Positions 23,733-34,930 of a DNA stretch of 64,000 bases are shown here, piece by piece. The notes beneath the pieces were generated by a model, which worked only from the letters and a program-made list of their open reading frames with translations, had not been told where the DNA came from and ran no database searches. Source of the stretch: Homalodisca vitripennis (taxonomy: Eukaryota > Arthropoda > Insecta > Hemiptera > Cicadellidae); the NCBI RefSeq assembly GCF_021130785.1, contig NC_060207.1, positions 99,799,001-99,863,000 on the forward strand. The letters run 5' to 3'. The position numbers were made by a program, and so were the translations under genes. The first letter of the stretch is position 1, and each line of letters begins with the position of its first letter.

Positions 23733-23744
23733 AAGAAGGGGGAG
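23733..23744 (+). promoter_or_regulatory. Polypurine tract
   Basis: AAGAAGGGGGAG directly before the 3' LTR start, an all-purine stretch serving as the plus-strand primer for reverse transcription. Confidence 0.85.
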
Positions 23745-24088
23745 TGTGACGACGGGGCCCTTTTCCCGCCGTCTGATGTGGAGAGGGAGAGGTCAACACG
23801 GAACACCTGATGTTGTTTCAGTCGAGGAGGTGTCGTCTATGGGTAGAGACATTGCGTGTGGTGAGAGCAGACCGGGGACGTGCGTGGCGCGGCACGAGCG
23901 GCGGCGATGCTACGGACGGTTAGATAGGTTTAGGTGATAGAATGTGATGAATAAATGATGTTGTTTTAAGACGAGTGAGTTGTTATTTGTTACGTACCTC
24001 GTCACGGCCAAGCAGAGTGTATGGAGCAGCCCCAAGGACTAACAGGGTGAGTTATAGTAGAAATAACTTGATCACACAGTACGTGACA
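23745..24088 (+). repeat. 3' LTR (344 bp)
   Basis: Colinear with the 5' LTR. It has two substitutions (an A/C in AAGA-GAG and an A/T in GAGT-GTT) and about six short indels. The low substitution count indicates a recent insertion; the excess of indels is notable. Confidence 0.95.
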
Positions 24089-24260
24089 ATATATTTGACC
24101 GGAAGTAGATCACATAAGTTCGACTAAGCGTTTTCTTTACCAAAATAGGTTTTTAGACTACGTATATATCTTTTTGATCGCTGCAAGAAGGCATACTCAG
24201 ATATGGCATCGGAAATATTTCATTTGAACCAGAAATGCTTTTTAAAAATGCAAAAGTTTA
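24089..24260 (+). repeat. Interspersed repeat, right part, and a second tandem copy
   Basis: After the right ATAT the host repeat resumes. At about 24,165-24,260 a further copy of the same segment appears (GCAAGAAGGCATACTCAG, then ATGGCATCGGAAATATTTC and GAACCAGAAATGC). It matches both the 5' flank of the provirus (12,085-12,137) and the family copy at 31,245-31,330. Confidence 0.6.
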
Positions 24261-25895
24261 TATATGAGTTAGTCCCTTAATTTCTGATCGTCTATCCAAG
24301 AACACTCAAATCGTATGCCTAATTGAAAAATATCAAAAGGGACCATCACACATCATAAGTACTTTGACTAAGTAGGCTAAGTAACAAATCTTCGAAATTC
24401 ACGTCATTATTTTACTGTCAACTTTCATAATTATTTTCGCCAATAAACCTATATTATAGGTACAATTACCAAAATCAATGAATGGTCATCCTTGTATGAA
24501 ATATTAATTGTTATGTAATGTCTAACCTTTCAACCTCAATGTGTTATCCAGCTACTCGATAGACAAATAATGCCAGCAGTAAAGAAGGCACATTATTACA
24601 GCTCTAAAGACTTCCAAGCTGAAGGTAATTAATTTCAATGAATGAAACCCTGTATTTATTGTCACATAAATCATTTTGCTATGACAATTTTCTAAACAGA
24701 TTAAAATGGTAAACAGGTTATCTTTAGATAAGGCACAAACTATTTTCACAGTTTAATGATATCATCACAAAGTCCATGGTGGCTTATAACTTGAACCTGC
24801 GGGTACCGAGATATTATACGAAATATTAGGTTTGGCCCAGCTATATTATAAGTGGATGAGAGACAGTTAAATTTTATATTTATAACATGACAATTGTTCA
24901 TTTTTTGTGCAGGAGATGATTTAGAGTTTTGAAAAAATATATTTTATAACCTGATTTCTCATTGTTTTTTAGACGTAGAGTTGCTTTTTATCTTCTAGTA
25001 AGGTGACGTTTTGGTTTTATTCTAAATAGAAACCTAAACAAACCTATCCACGTCTTCTAACAGTAGACTTTATTATGCTATTCCTATGAAAATTCTTAAT
25101 TCGTGCAGTTTTTATGAGCAACGGTAACAACTGATACTGCTAATGTTACACTGGAACGTGTATTTTCACCATAAAATTAATTTTGCAATGTTTTAGAAAT
25201 AAAAGGTTTAATTTTTCCTTAATACTGATATATTAAGAATAATATTATTATTATTAATTATGTAATACCTATAAATGTCTCAAGAATGTAAAATCAATTC
25301 ATAATAACCATAATATTATCCCTGTGTCGTTGCTTCTAAGATGTCACACTCATGAAAGGTTTTATCAACGCATCACGCTAATTCGTTTACGTAATTACTT
25401 GTTTAACTTTTTTAATTTTTCATTAACAAAATTATATTATATGTTTACCCAACCATTGTTTGTTAGTAAACTGTTGGTCAATCTAAAGCACAAAATAGCA
25501 TCAGTATATACACTATCAGTAAAGTACTGTTTGAAAAAGGAAATATGCTAGCAAATTAATTATAAAACACTAGTAAATAGAATAAATTTCTTTTCTACTG
25601 TAGCTTAAGATAATTACTTGCTTAAGTAATAAATATTTCGTTAAAATTTATATTTTAAAATTTGAAATCATTCATTATCATTTGTGATTTATTTATTTAC
25701 TTATTTATTAAAACACAACTGTAATCATTCTTCTAATAATAAAAAGGAAACACTATTTATTGAACATTTTACTTTAATTTAATTCAACTGTAAAACTAAT
25801 AAGTTACATTTTCGTTCTGGGATTACTTTAGCTTAAGAACTTACACTTAAAAATATAACAGAAATCGGTCGAAATTATTAATAATAAAATAATAA
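24261..25895. other. AT-rich non-coding stretch
   Basis: No gene is recognised. A 75-residue open frame at 25,324-25,551 is hydrophobic and low in complexity, without motif. An ATTTATTTATTTACTTATTT run at about 25,688 could be an antisense LINE tail, but no LINE body is seen beside it. Confidence 0.5.

Positions 25896-25934
<39 letters not shown>
25896..25934. repeat. (TA)n microsatellite
   Basis: About 38 bases of TA repeats. Confidence 0.93.
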
Positions 25935-25937
<3 letters not shown>

Positions 25938-26379
25938 TTTTAGCAGATTATGTCATAGATATATTACTATGATATTTTTTGCCATTATTTTAAACGTATT
26001 TTAGACAGATTAAAAAAATAATCATTTGCTATTAAGTTGCACATTATAGAATACTGTTTTTTTTTTATTTCTTAAAATGTTATATATTTGAGGGAAATAA
26101 ACACTTAAATATTTATGTTGAAAGTTTCTCTTGTAAATGTATTTCACAAAAATGTAATTTTATGTTTGAGTGATGAAATACATTTTTAAAATTGTACTAA
26201 ATGTTAATTAGTTAAAACGGTCTACGTTTTTCTATAGAGAACTACAATATATAATTATGATGTAGATTTGTAATGATGATAACAATCCATATGTGTTTAC
26301 CATACATTTTATAGAGTAAAATATGGCGTTATATTTCAAATAACTTGGTAAAGACAATGATACCTTTTACGTCCCCTTA

Positions 26380-26650
26380 TACAATTAGGTTCTATTTTTT
26401 CCTTTAGACATCATAAGATAGCAGATGAACAATGACAGCAAATTATTCAAGCCAATATAAGTCAAGTTCAATATTTGTCACAGTTTTATCGTTTATAAAA
26501 ACAACATTTGACTACTTTTCAATACTTACTTAAAATACTGATAACTGGCTCTGTTTAAACATTACTGTTAAACAAACTGAGAAAAAAACCATAGCAGATA
26601 TATTCTGTTTTAAGGAGTTTCTAAAAAATTCTGTAAAAGTTTCTTTTTTT
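26380..26650 (+). repeat. Diverged duplicate block (relative at about 37.36-37.63 kb)
   Basis: Shares 'CAAGTCAAGTTCAATATTTG' (here preceded by CCAATATAAG-type sequence) and surrounding weaker similarity with about 37,380-37,630 in the same orientation. No ORF is conserved. Confidence 0.5.
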
Positions 26651-27959
26651 AGAAACCAACTACAGAGACTTGGATTTTTCATTTAATTAGTCTAGTTTAG
26701 TGATAAATCATTCCTCAAAATACAGGCTTGTAAACTTTGTACATCACTATTAGTTTAAGCTAAAAATAATACTGGTCAAAGAATTTGTATAAAATATTGA
26801 GTATGCTCTTAAAGTAAATTTGTTGAATTTAGCCTAACCCTTTCAATCTATGATAAGATTTCCAACACGAGTAAAGTTCGAAACTCACCAATGTTTTGAG
26901 ATTTTTACTTAACCCTTTAGCCTGTGGCTAGAATTGAATAAACGCAATTTCCTAAGACAAATGTAGTATTTTTTATTACGTTATCGTGATGTTTGTTATC
27001 CTGGACCCCACTTTCAAGCCTTCCAGATGAGAACATTATGTTTCCCTAGCAAATAAAACCCAAAGTTCTGTCACAACTTACAGGGAAAAATGTATTTCAC
27101 TTATTACACTATGAAGTATCTCGCTTACAGCTCCTTTAACGTATTTTCTGTTAAACTTTTAAACTCCCATCATCTCTATATTAAATTAGAAAGAGAATAA
27201 CACATAATTATCCTACGTGCTACTGACTGATCTGAAATTAGAAATTGTTCAGGTAAGGAGCTTCCCTTTTCCAAAATATTAATCAGGAACTATATACCTA
27301 CTTATGAATTTCGATATGCTTGTTCGCAATTCCGCTAGGCGATTGAAACATGGATCCGGCAAATGACTCATTAACCCGTCGCCGAGGGAGAGGAGATATT
27401 TCTAGCTGGTCCCATGTTTGGAGTTATTAACACGGTTATATACCGTGGCATATTATAGTATTTATAGAAATAAAACACGGAAACAGATGTTTGTAAGACG
27501 TTCGGTAGAATAGATATAATATAATCTAGAAACTGTTAACATTGTAACGATTTAATGGAAATTTTAACATAGATACTTCGTAAGTAATTGCCTCAACTGC
27601 TTGATGGACTAAGATTTCTTGTGAACTCCACATGTTTCGTATGTCCAGTTCATTCAATTCGAGTCAACAACTTATATACTCGTACTTATAACATAATAAA
27701 TTTAATAACACACAACGAGAGGAAGAGTGTATTTGAGTGTCTAGAGCGTGGTACTTGTCACGTGTCCGACCATTCACGTCACACATGCATCACAATTGAA
27801 CGGAACCAGTTGTCTAGGTAAAATATGGTAACTGGAAACTTTTCATATAGCGTTTTAAAACATTTACGTTTAAACCTTTTAAGATGCTGCCATTTAAAAA
27901 ATGAAGCTTCTAAACTTTGTATAGATATGCGTATATTAAACCAAAGCTAGCTAAATGTA
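26651..27959. other. Non-coding stretch
   Basis: No gene is recognised. A modestly G+C-richer patch at about 27,330-27,420 and a 77-residue frame at 27,588-27,821 have no recognisable motif. Confidence 0.45.
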
Positions 27960-28200
27960 GATAAAACACAGGTAACAATTGTCTCAGGCAATAAAATTGG
28001 TAGAGAATCTTTATAGAAGGCTTAAGGTTTGTTTATTCAAACGTCTAAAGACTTGCCAACTGAACTTTTGCTCGAGCTTTTCAATTACCTCTTAAGAGTC
28101 GATTGTATTCCTAATGTAAACAGTTGCAGGTATTTTCACCCTAGGACTTTAGTATCCTCTTTGTATCTGAAGTAAAGCACTCATTGAAGAAACTAAAATA
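27960..28200 (+). repeat. Diverged duplicate block B1 (relative of about 5.2-5.4 kb)
   Basis: Matches 5218-5400 with shared TTATAGAA-GG-TTAAGG, GAGCTTTT-AATTACCTCTTAAGAG and TGTAA-GAAAACAGT-type phrases. Confidence 0.6.
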
Positions 28201-29100
28201 CTACAAACAAATAACAGTAATATTTATCAATTGCTTATGAACTTAACTATTATTTCAGACTATTAAACAGTGTTATTGTATTAAACATTACCCAAGAAAG
28301 ATCGTTTAGTATGTACCGTATGACTATAACACATGGGGGTGGTGACTTCTAAGGTCGAAGTAATAAATACTAGAATTACAAAGTTTACTTATAAGTCCAA
28401 TTTAATTTACTAAACTTACAAGCACCACTTTTAGATGTTAAAGGAAATGTATGTAATGCCACTTTGCTGCCAATTATAATATAATAACTAAAAACGTATA
28501 TCTTCTAGGTGGGCCTAAGATATCCAATGTTCTCTGAAATTATGCCTACGATGTTTTACTTTATCAGACATTAAGATTCTACTTCCCTTCGCAATGTGTA
28601 GACTCACAACCCGGGTGTCGGCGTCTTGGCACGAGACAATGGCGCTGTAGTCTAAGAAGGGTTATGTCTAGTCGGTGGTTACTAGACGATGAGTAGAAGT
28701 TAAGAAACTGGTAGCCATCTACTCAAATAATATGTGCCCTGTGAGCCGTGAGACACGTGGGACACGTAAACTCGCCTAAAACAAATTCGCGACGGTATTA
28801 GCCATTTAATGATACAATTTACTATTTATAAAAACGTGTTCGCCATAAGGATGACGCCACAACTTTTATCTATCTCAATCAAGCAAAAAAGATCTTCAAG
28901 GGTACGTCACTTTACTATTTACAACTTTACGTTACATTCATTTTTATACGTTTGGCATCAAAGGGCTAATTTAATAATACGAAAAGATAAATTTTACTTA
29001 CGGACAAAGCGCGCGAGGTCTGCTCGGTCACATAGTTGGGCTGCTACAAAGGGTTAGAAGAAAATATTCATACGCGTGCCAATTAGGTAGTTCCTCCGCC
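28201..29100. other. Non-coding stretch
   Basis: No gene is recognised. A short G+C-richer patch at about 28,600-28,690 and a 82-residue frame at 28,809-29,057 without motif. Confidence 0.45.
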
Positions 29101-29560
29101 CAATAATTTTGTTCCGGAACATTTGTGCGCGGACTGTACCAAAAGGTCAAAAACCTTAGACCCCAAAACGGCTATTCCTTTGATCAAGAGGAACCATTGT
29201 TCCGATTATCAAGTCTCTGGTACCTTTTTATCAAACGTTATCACACAGACGGGTAAACGGACATACAGTTTCACCCCAAAATGAAACCAGTTCTTTCCTT
29301 GACAAAATCGAACCTAACTATCTAGTTTCAGTGCTCTAGGACTCTTCTATCTAGAGTTATGTCACAGACGGTCATGTAAACAAACGGACAGATAAACGGA
29401 CAGACAAACGAACTGTCGTCTGATCTTGCAACCATAAATTCAATAGATTTCCACCTTGGGCAAAGAGGAATCTATGTACCAAGTCTGTAAAACCTTTGTA
29501 TCTAGAATTATCGCATAGACAGACAGAGAGATGATTTTGATCAAATTTTTTACGAAGAAA
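29101..29560 (+). repeat. Three diverged tandem units with GACAGACAAACGG-type endings
   Basis: Units at about 29,165-29,260, 29,285-29,405 and 29,440-29,540 share the order 'caAGTCT-TGG-ACC-TTT', 'TATCTAGA-TTAT', 'CACAGAC' and a run of GACAGA/AAACGGACA. Similar endings occur at 57,465-57,490 and 57,920-57,945 and, more weakly, at 61,850-61,900. Together they suggest one dispersed insect repeat family. Confidence 0.55.
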
Positions 29561-29666
29561 ATAAATAATATAAACCATTATTTTGACTTATAGTAGATCA
29601 AAGTTTACCTATCACTTAAATAAACTCTGCATATGCGATATAATCAATAGTTATCATTATTTAATA

Positions 29667-29840
29667 AATTAAATTGCGCTGCTGCTGGTCTACTATACAC
29701 TTCATCACAAAGTTTACTCAATAAAACTGTTGACCTACATTACTGTGAAGTTTCCAAGTTTGGCGCATATTTTGCAATTAGTGTTACTGCAGAGGACCTC
29801 TTACATTCTAAAACTTCTATACTCACAAACCCTACACTTG
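29667..29840 (+). repeat. Diverged duplicate block B2 (relative of about 6.0-6.15 kb)
   Basis: Shares GCGCTGCTG, CAATAAAACTGTTGACCTAC, TTGGCGCATATTTTGC and CCTCTTACATT with 6000-6150 in the same order. Confidence 0.65.
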
Positions 29841-30777
29841 AAATATAGTACATAAGTGGTGAAAAGCTACGATGCATTACGCACTTTTAGATTTAAAACA
29901 TATTTTTGTAATAAATGTTTCATTGACCTTGGTTTTGCGAAACGTGTACTTAGAATGTTGCCAAACATTATTTGAATGTTTTTTTTTATTTTAATCATAT
30001 TTTTAATGATTTTTATAAATTTGATAATTTTATCTTAATGGTGCACAAATTAATATCGGATTGAATACTTATTTTGTAGAAATGAGCCCTACCATTCATG
30101 GCAGATAATCTTTTATTTATGAATTGTCCAGTAACATATCATAAAACTTTCTGAACTATGTATATATGAAATGTCATTCTTCTGTATATGAATAATGACA
30201 TGTATAAAATATTATTGGTGCAAACACAGAGAGAGACCCCTCACTAACATAGAAACATTCAAGGGTAATAACACTTGCACCATAATAGTAACGTTTATAT
30301 GGCAATAGGATGTAGTCTGGAAACATAGAGAGACAAACAGAGTTATGGTGTTAAAATAAACTTTATTTATAATAAAGGTTGTAAAATATACATCATCACT
30401 TTGAATGATTTTGAGTCTTGTATAATGGTAACGTTGTATGATCTGAAGACTTACTTTATATTGTTACGTTTTAGGATAAGAAAACTTCTTGTGTTACGGT
30501 AAATTTGATTTTTTATAGTATTGTTATATCATTTCTAATGTAAGAAACAAGTAATGTAAATCAATTGTAATATTGTATTTATCTATTATAGAAAATCGAA
30601 TATTTTTTAGACTTGCACTACAATAGTAATAATAGCAATAAGACTTGTAAAAAAAATAGTTGTTCTTAGGACCGTTTATTAATGGATTATTGAAACAATA
30701 TTTATTACAACGAAGTCTTGTGTAACAAATTAGATTATTAAAGCGCCATCACAAATAGAATACAAATGCATCAGTTT

Positions 30778-30781
<4 letters not shown>
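29841..30781. other. AT-rich non-coding stretch
   Basis: Nothing recognised. Confidence 0.5.
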
Positions 30782-30824
<43 letters not shown>

Positions 30825-30890
30825 GTATATATTTATATTTGTATATATATATATACAAATTGTATATTTATATCTTATATATATAAAAAT
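30782..30890. repeat. (TA)n-rich microsatellite
   Basis: TA runs at 30,782-30,820 and 30,843-30,855, plus further TATATA steps to 30,885, leading directly into the interspersed repeat that follows. Confidence 0.9.
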
Positions 30891-31378
30891 CTTGAGTCAC
30901 GATGTATGTTGCCAATAAACTCCAAAACGACTGAACCAATTTCAATCAAATTTCACATGTATCCGTAATTTAGTCTAACTTAGAAGATAGGATAGTTATT
31001 ATCTGAATTATTCGCTTATGTCGTGAATATAAACGAATAAAATGAAGAAAAGTTTTCAAAGCGCCTGCACATTATAACCTGCAATTACGAGATAGATACG
31101 TATATTAAACAGTGAAACACTATTTGAAGGCGCTAAGTTATGATGTATAATTGTCTAAACTAAATTTTTGGTTGAACTTAAAGGTTGAGTGGTAGACCAC
31201 TTTGTAATAAAATACATTATGCATGTACAATACATTTTTGACATATTTTCTTGATCGTGACATCAAGGTAAAATCTACATCGGGGTTGGAAATATAATTT
31301 ACTTCAACCAGAAATGCTCATACGCGGGCAAAACTTACGAAAAGCGTGCGAAGCCGCGGGAAACAGCTAGTATATATA
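30885..31378 (+). repeat. Interspersed arthropod repeat, near full-length copy
   Basis: Begins after TATATATA with 'AAAATCTTGAGTCACGATG', continues with 'CCAATAAACTCCAAAACGAC', 'TGAACCAATTTCAATCAAAT' and 'TTCACATGTATCC', and ends with 'GAAGCCGCGGGAAACAGCTA' then GTATATATA. Such sequences, with a 'GCGGGNAACAGCTAGT' end abutting TA repeats, are common in insect genomes. I do not assign a superfamily. The middle (31,245-31,330) matches the repeat flanking the provirus on both sides. No ORF. Confidence 0.6.
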
Positions 31379-31864
31379 TATTTAGTTTATGAAGATGTGT
31401 CTGTTACGGGTGTCTCTTTCCTAGTTACCTGATTCAGGCAGGTAAATGATATATCCACTTTGGGATCGTCTTCACACAGTCTTCGTCACCCGTTATGTTA
31501 TTTCAACCTAGTATAATATTAAAAACTATTTAATGGGAAACGTTTTTATTACAGTCCTTTGTTTGAGGTTAAGTTAATAATAAGAGTACTCATTAACAAT
31601 ATTCCTTCAGGCACTGAAAATATACGTCTTACATTCCAAAGAAAACGTCTAATATAATAATAAATAGATGTTAATATTATCTTTATATTCATATTGTAAA
31701 AGTAAATATGTGACAACTTATTGTTATTTTCACGTGATCTAAATTGCAGTACATTTGTAAAATATGGAATTTATATTATAAACTTTTATTTTTTGAGTTT
31801 GAGGTTTTCTATATCGTAGTTATGTGATCACTAACCATTAAACTGTAACTAGTTATTCGTTTCA

Positions 31865-31868
<4 letters not shown>
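31379..31868. other. AT-rich non-coding stretch
   Basis: Nothing recognised. Confidence 0.5.

Positions 31869-31930
<62 letters not shown>
31869..31930. repeat. (TA)n microsatellite
   Basis: About 31 uninterrupted TA units. Confidence 0.96.
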
Positions 31931-31932
<2 letters not shown>

Positions 31933-31944
31933 CATTTAATACAG

Positions 31945-32510
31945 CATCTTTTTGTTTTACCGACGCCTTAATTTGTTCAAGTTATAAATAACTTTGGCAG
32001 TGCGTGATTTTAAAATGTTTTTAAGACTTCTTTGTGTAGTATGCAAAGGTCTGAATTACGCATAATATTAATTGGCCACAATATTTTGGTAACAAATTAA
32101 GCCTAAGTGAAAATCATAGGATGCCACATATACATTTGATATAAAGAGGTAAATAAAAGGCGAATCTGCGTTAAACCACGTACTGACAATATCTTAGTGT
32201 CCCTGGCTATTAGGATTTTATTCTAATGATCATATCGGTACTCATTATTAAAGACAGTCATTCTGCATATAAACTATCTTTAATTAATGCTTTGGTCATT
32301 TCCATCTATTATATTATTTTAGTTATTCTACTGGTGAATGAAAGGGTAAGGGAACAACGTTCGAGAAGGCAATGAGGATGGATCATTTATTTCCTGTCCT
32401 GACCAGGCGACTGGTGGTGAATAGTCAGTTCCAAACATACAACCAACATTGTTTCTTTAGCTATTTATATACGGTGTGTTTTCTACCACCAATTTAAATT
32501 GAAGTACCGC
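31945..32510 (+). repeat. Diverged tandem duplicate, left copy
   Basis: Colinear with about 34,352-34,930. Shared phrases are TCTTTTTGTTTTACCGACG/TCTTTGTTTTACCGACG, AAAAGGTCTGAAT/CAAAGGTCTGAAT, TGTTAAAC/CGTTAAACC-AC, TGGCTA and GGT-ATTTCCATC. It ends with the three-copy GATCATTTATTTCCTGTCC segment at 32,382. The period is about 2.4 kb. No ORF is shared. Confidence 0.65.
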
Positions 32511-33829
32511 ATTTCCATATATTTCAAAAGTTATAAAAAGTCAAACTAAGGAACTCTTTTGCATAAAGTACCAAAATAATTCCTTTGCACCAAACAGTAA
32601 TAACCTATTACAATTATGTAACTAACGTTTTATTTAATACACAAAAATTAGTTGAATAAAAATATTCTTTGAAAAATCCACCATACGTATCAGAATAATT
32701 TTAATGGTTTGATGGTCTCAATACAAAACTAATGACGATTGTCAATTTGATGAGAAGTTCACTTTGTAAACAGATGTTTCCCAATTCCTTTTTCCGTCAC
32801 AGTTTCTGCGAGTATAGATATTTTATTACACACAATTATATAGTTGTAATCGTATCATCAAATGAGTGAGGGACTTGCCGATATTTTACATTTCTATGTA
32901 CACTTCCCAAAGAGTAGACGAATGAAATTACTGTTGTATTTGAGAACAGGTATATTTCACATATCTTTAGGTGTTGATATAATTTTGTATTGTATTCAAA
33001 TGAGATAACTCGTAGGTTTCAACGAGGATGAAATTTTGAACAAATTTATCTCAGCTCTTCGAACAAGTTAGTACTATGTAGATTATAGATTTTTCCGGTG
33101 CCAATTTGGGAGCGAAATAATGAGACTAACGATACTTTACTCTCGATTGAATATTTTTGTTAAGCTTGATAAATGGTTTTTTAATTATTTCATAAAAATA
33201 TATTTCTATATTATTTTTTAAAACACTGGTAGTCGTATCGATAAAATAATACAAAATAAACGTTATAATCTTTTTTTGGCAAAGCCCCCATTTCATCCAT
33301 ACATTCGTCATTAAACTACCTGTTTAAATATCTCCTCTTTCCCAAAGGAAATCTAAACTGTCCATAATGTCATGTTTGTCAGGTATAGAAATGTGTAATA
33401 CAATCATGATAAGTATTTTTATATTCAAAACTTTAATTAGTATATACAAAAATGTATATTAAATCTCTTTCAAGTTGTTTACTGACTATCAATATGATTA
33501 CCATCTATCGAGTACAAAAGAAATGCATTGTTGCGCTAAATCATTATTTTGCTGTATACTATTTCATCTTATATATGTCCTATTTATACGTGACTATAAT
33601 CATCAGTGAATAGAAATATAATACTCCAGATAGGTTAAATAATTTGTGTTCATGAATTGAAAAGTACTATTTATATTCGTAACTACATCAAACAATTGAA
33701 ATACACAACAATATATTATCAGTTGTAATGTGACTATCAAGTAATCATATGATCAACTTTATCAATTAAGAAACACAGTCTGAGGTGAACTCCTTGTATT
33801 TGCTCGCAGGATAAAGGCGATGTCGTGAA
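32511..33829. other. Non-coding part of the diverged tandem unit
   Basis: No gene is recognised. A weaker match (ACTAATGACGATTGTCAATT ... TCTGCGAG, about 32,728-32,815) continues the tandem similarity with about 35,178-35,265. Confidence 0.45.
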
Positions 33830-34110
33830 TAAAGGCATAAATATTTACAGTTTTACGGATACGTGAAAAAGAATGTAGAGTTGCACTTATTTTCAGTAAC
33901 ATACACACAGTCAACATAAATAATTTACATTTTCCTGCACTGAAAACCAACGCCATGAAATGTACTATTGACCAACATTACGAACCGCACACGCCATTAA
34001 CACAGTGTTATGTCATATTACTGCTGTAACAACTGTAATACTTCACACGTGTGCACTTCGTGATACGATCCAGTTGCTTATGGCCGCTGTAATATTCTGA
34101 ATAACGCTGT
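33830..34110 (+). repeat. Diverged duplicate block B3 (relative of 8.4-8.66 kb)
   Basis: Shares ATATTTACAGTTTTACGG-type sequence, CAACATAAATAAT, ATTGACCAACATTACGAACC and CACACGTGTG with 8400-8660, in order. Confidence 0.55.
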
Positions 34111-34351
34111 CAGAGCTATTGATATCTTAAGTATTCACACAAAATGTATTGATATATTAAATGAATATATTGTGATCGGACTTTATTTATAATAATAATG
34201 TTTTGTGATGTATATTATACTCCATCCAGTGTACTCCATTCCTATCCGTCGAATCAGTGAATTTCAGGATTACACCCAGTATTCTCATAAGCGTACAGCG
34301 GTTATAAACAATTGTAATACATTCTTTCAGTTCAAAATTATATTTCTCCTA

Positions 34352-34930
34352 CAAAAATCTTTGTTTTACCGACGTCTTCAAAATGTGTAAAACTTTTTCT
34401 GTGTGTAATTTTTAAGTTTTTTGAAGATTTCCCTGGATAGTATTAAAAGGTCTGAATGTGCAATTATATAAATTGGGTACATATTTTGTAAAAAAAACTA
34501 ACTTCAAGCAACACATAAATATGATGTCACTAGATAAACGTAAGAATCGGAATCAATGTTAAACAGCATGATAGTATCTCACTGTTTCTGGCTACGAAGT
34601 TATTTTACTAATTAAATAAACCCATATAAATATGTGTCGCTATTCAATATTCCGCACAATAAACTACACAAGCACTATTCAGATTATTCTTTCTTATTAC
34701 GGTATATCAATAATTCATCGCAAATTAAGGTTTTGGTTGGTTTCCATCCATAAAGTGTTTTAATGCCACTGGTGAAGAATGGCAAAAGGGTAAGAAACAA
34801 TTGCAATATGGCAATAAGGATAGATTATTATTTCCTATACTATCCAGGCGGCTAGTAATGATTAGTCAGTCTTAAAATACAGCCAACATTTCTCCTACAG
34901 CTATTTACACTTGGTGTGTTTGTAGTATAA
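34352..34930 (+). repeat. Diverged tandem duplicate, right copy
   Basis: Second copy of the 31,945-32,510 unit, offset about 2.4 kb. It ends with the third copy of the 9.5/32.3-kb segment (CAATAAGGATAGATTATTAT, then TTTCCTATACTATCCAGGCG and GATTAGTCAGTC). Confidence 0.65.

Larger units (their letters stand above)
12138..24088 (+). mobile_element. Ty3/gypsy provirus with F-type env (errantivirus-like insect endogenous retrovirus)
   Basis: An 11.95-kb element bounded by LTRs that start TGTGAC and end GTGACA. It is flanked by a 4-bp direct repeat ATAT (12,134-12,137 and 24,089-24,092), the duplication size usual for gypsy elements. In order it holds a primer-binding site, a leader, gag, CCHC zinc knuckle, aspartic protease (DTGA), reverse transcriptase (YLDD), RNase H, integrase (HHCC, core, GPY/F), an envelope with furin site and transmembrane anchor, a long non-coding 3' region and a polypurine tract. 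Known errantiviruses are about 7-9 kb. The excess here comes from a 715-bp tandem duplication and about 2.3 kb between env and the 3' LTR. Frames are broken by many short indels, yet LTR divergence is very low (two substitutions), so the insertion is young. As written here it is not competent to replicate. Confidence 0.95.

Noticed and set aside
25684..25715. ATTTATTTATTTACTTATTT run as an antisense LINE tail
   Set aside because: No LINE body or target duplication is visible next to it; simple-sequence AT is sufficient.
29101..29560. Spaced repeats as a possible CRISPR-like array
   Set aside because: The units are diverged, long and unequally spaced, and the genome is eukaryotic; they form an ordinary tandem repeat.
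30777..30968. 63-residue open frame
   Set aside because: Again mostly TA microsatellite, then a non-coding interspersed repeat.
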